NCBI RefSeq assembly: GCF_032854445.1
Contig: NC_088301.1
Coordinates: 42,281,116 to 42,345,115, forward strand
DNA from: Liolophura sinensis
Lineage: Eukaryota > Mollusca > Polyplacophora > Chitonida > Chitonidae
DNA: 64,000 nucleotides
Reading direction: 5' to 3'
The notes under the pieces were generated by a model. The model was not told the origin of the DNA, made no database searches, and saw nothing but the letters and a program-made list of their open reading frames with translations. The position numbers and the translations under genes are program-made. The first letter of the stretch is position 1; each line of letters starts with the position of its first letter. Positions 53,877-64,000 of this stretch are shown piece after piece.

Positions 53877-55968
53877 AATCCTCTCAATCTGATACAGAGA
53901 GGCAATGATCATATAGTACATAGAATGATTTAGGTAAGAGACTCTGACATATAAAATGTGACATGCAAAAAGACTTGTCATTGCATGGATTCATTCATTC
54001 AAACTCAGAAATGATCCCAGAGAATACGCAGGTGACATCTTGAAACATTATACCCATTACCAACATAGCAGTCAGGAGTGGGGTTGGTACACGTATATCA
54101 TTACATTCAAATGGCTCCATGACGCAAATTGACTGAGGAAGTCATGACTGATAAGAAGAGCGACAGTCCCCAATGTGTCATAAATCAATGTACTGAAACA
54201 ACGTGCCATCCTACCACCAGGTGCACGAAGGGAAAAACTGATGATTAAATGCAGTCATCACATGACTCCCAAAATGCCAAACTAGAATCCATAAAGGAAT
54301 CATGTCATAGTCAACATAATGAACGGCCCCAGAAAATGGATTATTCAATTTGCTGTATTTTTGACAAAAACATACAACATATGATTTAATGTAGTGCAAA
54401 GTAAAGTTCCAATGAAACTTATTTGTGAATGCATATGCAGTTCATCCAAGACAGACCATATACACGTTTGTCAACAATTCACTATTAAATTTGTAGTATT
54501 TAGAGATACTTTTTAGGACATAGTATAAAAATACAAAAACATGGTAAATGAAGTGGTTTGCTTCCATATACAGGAGTATGTACATGTAAATTGTTACATG
54601 GAGGAAACTTGTGCATAAATCAATGTAGCTGTGGCCCTTTCATGTCAACTGAGAAAATGTTACTCATAATAACTTACAAATTTTGTGAATTTTCACCTCC
54701 TGACAATGATCCAACTGTGAAGTTATATACACATCCAGATACACTGACCAGCTTTAGTACCAGTTTCAGAAACCTCAAACTTGCATGTATCTGTAGTACA
54801 TGTGGATCTCCATTATACTAAACTGCAGACCAGACTAGTCCAATACACGTACATGTACATTGTGCAGCATGACTGAACCATGTGGGACAATGGAGTTGGT
54901 TTTTACCTCTCACGGTTCACTGGCTTTGATGAAGCCCTCTAACCATTTGTAAAGACTACTACTTCAAGACAGTCAATGGATCGCTCCCATGCAGCATTTA
55001 AAGCTCAGTGCCTTCAGACAGCTCTTAAATATAGACACCCTGTTCAATAATACATAATGCAAAGTTGCCTTTCAATTGGGCTCACTGATGTTAGTTTTCA
55101 ATTTGCCCATTGATTATTCAAAGATATGTTTAAGTTGTTATAAATAAACAATGACAACGACAACCTGAATGAATAATGTGATAGTATACATAGGCATGAC
55201 CCAAGGGACACTGGATCTGTCTTAGACATACCAGTAGCTCTCACCAGTTGTCCAAGGTGCTTAATGTGTTTGCCCCAGATCTAAATATTCTCATTTAAAT
55301 CACAAAAAGCAGCAAATAGTTTACATCTTTTCTCATAACTGGAGCAGGTGTATAAAAGAATATCTTCAAAAAGACATGAAAAGGTAGCAGTAAAACACTC
55401 CTAAAAAGAGGGCTCAACATGTATATCTTTGCTGGGCAACCATGGGGACATGTAAACTTGGCTACATTTTATCAGCCATGAGTAAAACTGTATCAAAATG
55501 AAATATATCTATTCATGTCGTACAAAAGTAAAGATTCGTCCAAGAAAGAAAAAAACCTAAACATCATTCTGGATCTGAAAAAGTTCTCCTCAACCAAATC
55601 AAATTCAGATGCATCTTGTGGACCAGATTTTTTCTAATTCAATGTCAGATCTTACACCAAACCCTTTAATGGTGCTTTTTAACTGAATCTAGATGAAAAA
55701 TTTGAATATGCAAAAATTTCTTGCTGTCTGAATATGCAGAACCTAAAATGCAACAATTCACTATCACTTCAATGACAGTATTCATGAATAAAATTAGCAG
55801 CTAATAATCAAGCAGTTACCCTTCTGACTTAACCAGTATAATACATGCATATGCACAAAGCAGTATTATGTATTGTGTGCAAAATATGCGCCTAAATATG
55901 CACAGTATATATTGTTTTCTCTTTATGTCAAGGTTTCCTTAACTCAAAGCAATTTACATGTATACTGA

Positions 55969-56245
55969 TTTATTTATTTATTTATTTCTTTATTTGATTG
56001 ATGTTTTACACCGTACTCAAGAATATTTCATTTACACGATGGCGGCCAGCATTATGGCCAGCAACCGGGCAGAGCCCAAGGGAAACCCACGAATATCCAC
56101 TTACAGCCTCTCCCACTTACAGCCCGAGACGAAGCGAGCAAGAGCTGGACTTGAACTCATAGCGACCGCATTGGTGAGCGGCCTGAGGGTCATTACGCTG
56201 TGCTACCGCACTAACCAAACGAGCCACGGAGGTTCCCTACACATG
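55969..56245 (-). mobile_element. Near full-length tRNA-derived SINE with 14-bp target-site duplication
   Basis: On minus it starts with a tRNA-like head: A box TGGCTCGTTTGG (56215-56226) and B box GTTCAAGTCC (56147-56156). A body follows that includes GGCTGTAAGTGG and GCTGGCCGCCATCGTG, then AATATTCTTGAGTACGGTG and a tail of AAATAAAT units. TACATGTATACTGA occurs perfectly on both sides (55955-55968 and 56246-56259), as expected for LINE-driven insertion. The same body and tail occur in at least four other places in this window. Confidence 0.92.
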
Positions 56246-56654
56246 TACATGTATACTGAGCATGAGAAACAAAAAATATGGACGGGCAGCGATTCTAAAC
56301 CTGGTGACCAATAGCATCGAAGGTTGATATTTTCACCTAAATCATGCATCACCTGTTCCCTTAACTGTATCGACAGCAAGTACTATAATTAGAGCTGTGA
56401 AAGGCCCAAAACTGCCAGGCAGTGACAAGTCATATACACATCTTCATAAAGAGGTGATATTTAACAAAAAATCTTAGAAATTGTTCTAAAGCATCATAAA
56501 TTGTAGTCCAGAGGCATAATTTTCCTTGCACATCTTGATGGGGTGGTTGTGATCGAATTAGCTAAAAATGTAAAAGCAATCTGAAAATCATTGGTGGTAA
56601 AACAGTGACAAAAAAACATTATGGACTACGGCAGTGACAAGACAGATAGCATAC

Positions 56655-56720
56655 CTGACCTCCATATCCTCGCACATATTTTGAGCGGACAAAATATAAT
56701 CCCTAAACATCGAGATATGC
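56655..56720 (-). other. Candidate upstream exon (66 nt)
   Basis: On minus, acceptor TTCATTGATAG and donor GGTCAG then GTATGC enclose 66 bases with three CpGs in a CpG-poor area. One frame reads HISMFRDYILSAQNMCEDME, another is also open. Identity unknown. Confidence 0.25.
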
Positions 56721-59049
56721 CTATCAATGAACAATGGTAGGTGAATAAAAGTACCTCCAAGTTCTAGGTGAATAAGTTCCAATTATATGTAAGAAAACAT
56801 GAGAAAAACATTTTATCACAAAAACGGGCATAGCTTTGTAAAGTTGGGATCCATCTTCAATTTGCTTTTGAGCCAGTGGTAGGTGCTTCTCAAGCTGAAA
56901 TGCTCTAAGTTAAGCAGATATACAGATATAGTATTGCACCTTCAGTTCGAAAGCTTTAAATGAAGAAGTTCTGTAGTTATAGTGTTAATACTGAAAAGTT
57001 TACTAACGAACAGAAAATGCCATGCCATAACACGACTAGTCTCAAACGACAGGCATTATGCTTACGTGAATGAAGGACTACAATAGATGACATGTTTTAC
57101 TTGCTGTTTTATGGCACTGTTAATTTTAGACACATATGTAAAGATACATGCATTACACTCTAAAATTAACTAATACTTTGATGATGTGTTAATAAAAGAT
57201 GTTTGATGCTAGGGAACAACAGGCCAACAGGCTAATTCCATTTCGACGCGCTCATGGCTGATCATGCATTATTAATACCAGGTATCTGCTGATGAACCCG
57301 TAGCTTTTGTATCAGTGTCAAAGGGAGACAATTTGATTTAAGTGGAATTTTTATATAAACTCAGTTAATGAACCTGAGCAGAATGAGTGTTAAGAATCAT
57401 AAGACAGACCAGCTAGCAGCTCTTTTCATGGTAAAATACATAAATTTCAAAACACAAATGCATCTATTTGGAGATATTGTCACTAGGTCAAATGAAATCG
57501 GATGATGATGAGCCATTTCCCTTGTCACAGCCAATTAAGGTCTGGTCAGCTGAAAATGTCTGAAGACCTAGAAAAGTCGATATTAAGTTTTCTTTGCCAT
57601 AAATAGCTTTGAGGATCTAAAATTACAAATTTTTTAGTAACTTGAAGCCATCTAAAATCCTAATCCTTTTTTCTTTCCTATAAATTTCAAAATCTTCAAT
57701 CTTCCAATTGTACCTCTTCTAGAAAACTTTAGGAAATAGCCTACAAATACATTATGTATACTTAATCTACTGCCACAAAATTATGACTAAAATAGAACAC
57801 AATCATTTTACATCTCACAGAAGTTGATCAACTGATGTCAGCCTTTCAGTTGACCTACAGTTGATATCGAGTTGTGACTTGATTTCCACATCCCAATAAC
57901 ATTTTTTATTTTTTTTTCATTTTACTTGTCAGACGCATTATACATTTACTCAGATTGGATAAATTGTTTGACGGGCTATACAAATCAGTAGCCTACTCAG
58001 TTACTCGTGAAGCTAACAGCTTAGGGAGTATTTTAGGCATCAGCATATGTCTTCTGCTTGAAATCAATTGACACTTAAACTTTCTGAAATGTCTCAAATA
58101 TCAGTCTAAAATTTCCTTCCAAGACAGGAAAAAAAAAAAAGGTGAAATAACTTTGTCGAGACCCACCAACCAAATGCAGTCAGAGAATTTCAAAATATCC
58201 AATATCTAATAAAGTCCTGTAAAATATTTACGTAAACATAAAAGTTTCAAACTTAACCTTAACCACAGTGAAGTAGAGAAATGATGCACAGTCACGGGTC
58301 ATGGAAGTTTCACCATTTTATTTCATTTAATCAATATGACAGAAAATGATCAAAGTCCATCCGACTTCCAAGCATCAAGATTGTACCAAGGGTAGCAAAT
58401 GCATGTGGTTTAAGAAAAGAAAGAATTTAAAAGAAGGCCCACTGCAGGATATATGGCCACTTTAACCACTAAGGTGACCTACCCACCAAATATTTTGGTG
58501 GTGTGCATCAGTGAGGCTTTGAACTCGGATCATACAGATTTGCTAAGAAGAAACAACTTCCTGTTGTTTGATCAGCGGGCAAATGGCCATGCTGGTTCAT
58601 GTACTTAAGTAAGGAGGCCCACATAAGTAAAATTGCTGTTTTAAGACCTCAAAAATGTCAGGATTGACCCACTGTGGTTATAGGGAGATACAGTTTTGTG
58701 TTCTTTGTTCCCCAAATAATTTATAAAAAGCCCAACTATTTAAAACATGGCTTACATGTTGAATAGCACACTGGTTGAGAGTGGATCTGAAATATAGTTT
58801 CTATTTAGTTTCTATTATCTATAGGTGTAAAAATATGTAACACCCTTATAGAAGAATATTCACACTAGAGCTGTTCTAACAAGCCACTATGTCTACTTTA
58901 CATTAAAACATTAAGGATGGCATCACCTCTCATGTTTATAGCCCTGCTGAAACACGCTCCACACATGACTGTTGGTCCGATAAAAAAACAAAACACTCTC
59001 AGACGTAATCAATAGATGTAATTACAGACAATTTAGCCGTCATACTCAC

Positions 59050-59100
59050 AGATCTCTGTGCTGGAATCCTCTCTTGTGAAGAAGTCGAAGGAGACTGAGC
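59050..59100 (-). other. Candidate upstream exon (51 nt)
   Basis: On minus, acceptor CAGCATGCAG and a strong donor (AGATCT then GTGAGTATG) enclose 51 bases, open in all three frames (for example AQSPSTSSQERIPAQRS). The pyrimidine tract is weak. Identity unknown. Confidence 0.25.
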
Positions 59101-59763
59101 CTGCATGCTGACCAATGAATTATTAACATGTTACCTAACCTTCCAGAGAGAAAGGAAGTTGTTGTTGTATTCACTATGTTCTTGCAGATACCCTGATTTA
59201 CCCATCTTTCCTGTGTTTCTTCACACAGCAAGACAGAGATCTGCATTAGGTGGCTATATGTTGTCAGCAGTTGTCAAAGGGTTCATCAAGATTACCTGCA
59301 TAGCACAGTTCTCTCTATTACGTCATGGGCAGGTCACAGCAGATGCATGGCTTTGCGCTACCATGACCATGCCTGAACACAGTTATTGGTCGGACAGACA
59401 GAGTTGTTTATCATGGGTCAGGCAGGCCAAACACACGTCAGCATTACAGATCTTGACACAGCACCAACTTTCCAGAGGTAAAGTGTAGATCTCAGTATAT
59501 CTGATTCTTCCTGAACACCACCTATCAATTAGCAGTTGATGAACTTGCCAAATTTCTGCAGCAACTAAATGAATCATTACACTGGACATAGCTGCAGCAG
59601 TGATAAGAGCTATTCTAATAACTTGAACAGTAAATATTGCTTTCCGTCATTACACTACATGTCCAAGTATGAACAACTTTGTAAGTGCATGGTCCTTGCA
59701 CACAACATTATTTAAAGCCGTGTCTAAAAGTCACAAGCACACTAGGTACCAGAAGACCTGTAT

Positions 59764-59915
59764 TTATTTATTTGATTGGTGTTTTACGCTGTTCTCAACA
59801 ATATTTCACTTATACGATGGCGGCCAGCATTATGGTGGGTGGAAACCGGGCAGAGCCCGGGGGAAACCCATGACAATTCACATGTTACTAGAAGGCCCTC
59901 CCACTTACAGCCGGC
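59764..59915 (-). mobile_element. 5'-truncated SINE with 13-bp target-site duplication
   Basis: Same family: TTTATTTGATTGGTGTTTTA, CAATATTTCACTTATACGAT, GGCGGCCAGCATTATGGTGG and GGGCAGAGCCCGGGGGAAAC on plus. AGAAGACCTGTAT lies perfectly at 59751-59763 and 59916-59928. The tRNA-like head is missing, which fits incomplete reverse transcription. ORFs overlapping it (59669-60012) are SINE translations. Confidence 0.92.
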
Positions 59916-62900
59916 AGAAGACCTGTATGGAACATGGCCAAGACAGATCGAGGTGGTGAAAATTCAGTTTATCATGTCATGGTGCGTACAGAGAGATCAA
60001 GGCCAGAAATAAGCCAGAAATGGAGTTTGCAGTGTTTGATGAAATGTCTCCTGTCAAGGACTGTGACATGATGTACAGGCAGTGATGCTGATGTCTTAAC
60101 CTGCAATGGCACATGTAGTCAAACAGAGATACCTTATTATATATTAAACAAAGCAATTCTAGAAAACACATGAAATATTTGCAACTTTCCAGAGAAAGAG
60201 GCTTGGGAGATGGCTAGAAACAGTAGTGTCAGCATGGATCAATAAATGAAAGGTTACATCAATTCCAGGCAGTGCAAGTGCTGTTATGTATAACAAAACA
60301 GAATGCCAGGCTAGCACACCCTCCTACATGTATGTTTCACACTACCTTACTGAAGCAAGTGGAGTGCTCAGAAGGCATACTTGGACAGCCCCCACAAGTA
60401 AAGAACCACAATATAAGATGCAGGAGAAATTGCATATCTTCACTAAACATGTCAATTTCCTCCCAGATAACCTGATAGCATCGGGTAGAATTGAGGGAAG
60501 ACAAATGGCATCTGGAATTTGCCACAAGCAATGTCTTGACCCTCCTTTATACAAGCTTGATGAGACCATTATAATTGCAAATCTACATACATCAAATTTA
60601 TAAGAATATGTTGTAACATGATTTTACTGCCCCTTCCTCTGTGTCCTTACTCCGACGATATATCTCCCTTTGCTTTCTTGAACACACACACCAACATTTT
60701 CTTTCACAAGGATAGAAAAGATCTGATGGTAATCTAGAAATATTGCAAGGAGCTATACTCTAACAACGATTTCCATGAAAACCCCCAAAATTCATGTATG
60801 TTATATACAGTGCTTCATTTATTTTCCAACAAAAATAATGAAACCACAAAATCAATTTATTCGCTTAATTGGGATTTTTTGTTCTCAAACATACTTCTCA
60901 CGGACGCGAGCAGTCAACTGTTTAGATGAAGGAAACAAAGGGATTCACCCATTTCACCAGCAGATTGAACTCAGTATGCATGCAAGAAGGCATGTGATCC
61001 TCTGGAGGCAAGGAAATAAAAGTAAAATATGGTCTAACCCAGGCTATTTATGAAAAACGTCAGCTTTTGTTGTCCCAGGGATGAAAAACTTCGTCAAACC
61101 AACTGAATGCTGAAGCTCTTTTCAGATCATTATCTAAACTATTTTAGCCAAACACCCCTATTAAAATAAGTCTGGCTGTGATACATCAACAATTGCAATA
61201 TTCAAAGTTGTAATGTTAGATGACAACACTGTCAAACAGGCAGTTGAAACCTGAATGTTTGTAACGATGGTGTTCTTTGATAATATTATTATTTGTATGA
61301 GCAACGTTAGAAAGACATGTGCATCCTAAATTTATTCCGCAATTCAAAGATTTTTCTGCTTGTTCACTTATAATTCATTAACAAATATTAACATAAGGGC
61401 CATGGCTGTGTCCACAGAGACCTTAGCTTGAAGTCATGTTCGGTAAAATTGACCATCTCATATTGGATAACCATTTTCCCACATATCTGGTTACATGTCC
61501 ATGGTTAATACCAGATTCTTTCTCTCTGTTGTACGTTACATTTACATATGCACATGTATCTTTCACTGAGGCATGCGGACTCCAGTACATACACAGTTAG
61601 TTGTTACAGCTGGACGCATGGCACATAGGCTGAGACTTCTGTGAGGAGATTCATTACTTCCCAAGAGACCATCAATGTGGTCACACAGCCTGGTTAACAA
61701 ATTTATCACCAAGAAAAGCTATCCAGGAAACTCAGTTTTAATGATAGTAATCTTCGTGCTTTTTTCTGATATGCAAGTTGCATATTCACAAGTTCAGTGG
61801 CATCTACGTGTAGTTTGAGCTGTACGTCAAATTACGTGCACCTGTATTTCGGTAGAGCAAATGAGATGAGCCAACTCCAAATATGTTTTCTTTTATTATA
61901 AAGTCTGATAAAGTGCTTTGTATTGTTATGCTTATACTGGCATAGACCATGATGATAAACATGCAATGATATTTCTTGCCACAAGTATGTCCTTACAACA
62001 AATAACGCTATGATCATGCAATGTCGCTCCATGAGTTTTAGACACAATGTGTGACTGAATGAACAAAATGCCAGGCAGGGCAAGTATTGAATTTGTCACA
62101 CAGATAGTTACACATGCTTGATTCTAATAAAGATCACACAAAGTCTTGAATCTGTGGTTATACTGCTACATAGTCCTTGAAGACTCAAAGGCCAATCATA
62201 AGCCTAGAATTTTGGCTAAATGAAGATAAATATATGGAAATTTTGTCTGGAGAGTAACAGACTTCCCTTATGCATCAAGCCAGAGAGCAAAGTACATGTA
62301 AGAGCTCTGACATGCCTAAGGTATAAACAGGGGTAATATTTCTGCAACAAGGACCACAGGTATGAACAGCTGATTACTCAGGGGAGCATCATCAGAACAA
62401 ATTTGTAGGTGATGATAGGCGAGTTCCAGCTGGTCTCACCACCAACCTGGGTCTGTCAGAAACAGCAGGAAAGAGGGTATCCGGAATTGCTCCAAGAGGA
62501 CACAGAAAGCACTACTATTGCCACCCAACCAAACTTCCTTCCAGGTAGCCCAAGGATACAATGCAGTTATAGATAAACACCAGGAACCGAAAATAACACA
62601 CACCTCTCGCCCAAGCCACCAATGTCAGAATGTGGCTGTTTTTCTAAGAATGTAGATAAATAAATGTGTACTTGGTGGTGGCTGACAAGGTGATAGTATT
62701 TACAGATGATACCTCAAGGAGAAGGAAACATCCACTGATGCCTGTTGCACCTAGACACAAGTATGTAAGCCACACTTTATACTTCCATTTTGAACTTCTG
62801 GGATTTCAACATGCACAGTAATGTATATAGGGCATAGAGGTACCTAGCCGAACCACACAATACTTTATGTGTGCAATTTGCTGACTTCAGTATTTAACAG

Positions 62901-64000
62901 TGTAACCTAACTGCATGTACACTAACCCAGAAAGGTATTATGTGTACATCTGATAAGGGGAACAACTCTAATATTAACATGTACTATATGTACATGATCT
63001 ATTAAAATAAATATTCTGTATGATTAGAACTAAAAATCTAAAAAGACATCCAATCTTCAAATATAACCTGAAGAAGTCACCGGGGGCCCATGATAATCTG
63101 AGTACAAGGCAGCAACTGTACATCCGGTGACAACCAAACGTGACATAAAAGCATTCTGAAAATTATTTATAATGCATCAGGTTTTTGCTTCATGTGATTT
63201 ACTGTACACATGGTATCACAATCCCAATAATATCCCATAACCACAATCTATTTTTTCACTGCGCTGAGGAATATGTGAAGAAAGATGCCTGAGTAAACCA
63301 TCATCCCTTGCCAGGTACCTATTAACAAACCGCCAGATTCAAAGGCACAGATTTAAGATTGGCCAAGTAGTACTTGGCTGAAACAAGAGTGACACTAGCC
63401 CAATAAAGCAAACTGAGCCCTGCCATGGGTTTCCTACTTAGCCAAGACTAAATATGAAGTGAAGCAGGCCATTGCTATACGGTTCAGGTGAGGGTTCAAG
63501 TCCATTCTTGGACATTATGCTAGGGGAACATATCCAGCAAGATAACTTGGCCTTCTGTTTTACATGAAAGGCAATCTGGAAACTACATGTACTCGTAGCT
63601 TTGACGCCTTGCTTGAAATCTATTCATCATGTTGCATTCCATAATAATATCAAACACTACAGCTGAGTAGTGGTTTGACTTGTTTACATTTTGTTTTTAT
63701 TGAAAAATAAACTCTAAACATCACAAAACTGTCCAATATTTAACACTGTAAAGAGAATACTTTCCTTTCATTAACCCCCAAAGTATCCAGTAAAAATGAT
63801 ATTTGCATAATCATTTGCTATTTGTACCAGGTGTTTTGATTCTCTGTTGAGTGAATTGCACAACTAAACCACTTTTTCATTGAAAATACAACAACAACAC
63901 AATAACACATGGTATTTCTGCATTAAAGCATTAAAACAGGATGAAAATATATATGGTAATGTTGTTTCAAATTACCTGCATGCCATAGTGAATCCAGCCA

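Larger units (their letters stand above)
46479..64000 (-). other. Upstream region: probable 5' intron(s) or intergenic (17.5 kb)
   Basis: No recognisable protein on either strand. It contains two well-preserved SINEs with target-site duplications, a short (AC)n at 47447-47469, a run of 14 C at 48488-48501, and several small exon-like stretches on minus (53815-53876, 56655-56720, 59050-59100, and one cut by the window end at 63976). Vertebrate ATP2B genes have noncoding 5' exons and very long first introns, so part of this may be 5' UTR. The promoter was not identified. Confidence 0.6.

Noticed and set aside
56147-56226. tRNA gene suggested by A and B boxes on minus
   Set aside because: The boxes belong to the head of a SINE with flanking duplications; no complete cloverleaf is formed.
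59105-59488. 127-codon plus-strand ORF
   Set aside because: No domain, no codon-bias signal, and it starts next to a better minus-strand exon candidate.

Overview
The window is animal nuclear DNA: AT-rich and CpG-poor, with short exons separated by long introns, GT/AG splice sites, minisatellites and several copies of a tRNA-derived SINE. The SINE family, the many ACATGTA-type words and the exon plan suggest a lophotrochozoan, most likely a mollusc. That assignment is an inference.

One gene is certain. It is a plasma-membrane Ca2+-transporting P-type ATPase (PMCA, ATP2B family) on the minus strand, with its coding sequence running from 46439 down to 6647. Nineteen constant coding exons were assembled by eye from reading-phase continuity, GT/AG boundaries and family motifs. 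They encode 1122 residues, from an ATG preceded by an in-frame stop to the last transmembrane helix and the start of the regulatory tail. All catalytic landmarks are intact: TGES 226-229, PEGLP 425-429, DKTGT from D468, KGAS 593-596, TGDN 710-713 and GDGTND 799-804. The Ca2+-ligand residues N894 and D898 in M6 are also present.

Two alternative-splicing sites can be read from the DNA. The first is a 36-nt in-frame microexon (31094-31129) in the M2-M3 cytosolic loop, at the place of vertebrate splice site A. The second is a set of three alternative terminal exons (14586-14978, 12037-12246, 6647-6880). Each starts in the same phase with an (I/L)RVVxAF calmodulin-binding core and each has its own stop. 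Predicted proteins are 1252, 1191 and 1199 residues, or 12 more with the microexon. The tails differ in charge and in PDZ-ligand ending: ETSI, MSNL and DETP.

Layout: 1-6646 is 3' UTR or downstream sequence with an 18-bp minisatellite. 6647-14978 holds the alternative 3' ends. 16649-25332 is a compact run of exons for the catalytic and C-terminal membrane domains. 25641-37712 holds the N-terminal half with long introns and an unassigned exon-like ORF at 26743-26988. 37713-46273 is one intron with a 75-bp minisatellite. 46274-46478 is the first coding exon. 46479-64000 is probably 5' intron or upstream sequence with SINEs and a few exon-like candidates of unknown status. No tRNA, rRNA, CRISPR or bacterial feature was seen. 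The weakest parts are the 5' UTR structure, the polyadenylation sites and all candidate exons outside PMCA.
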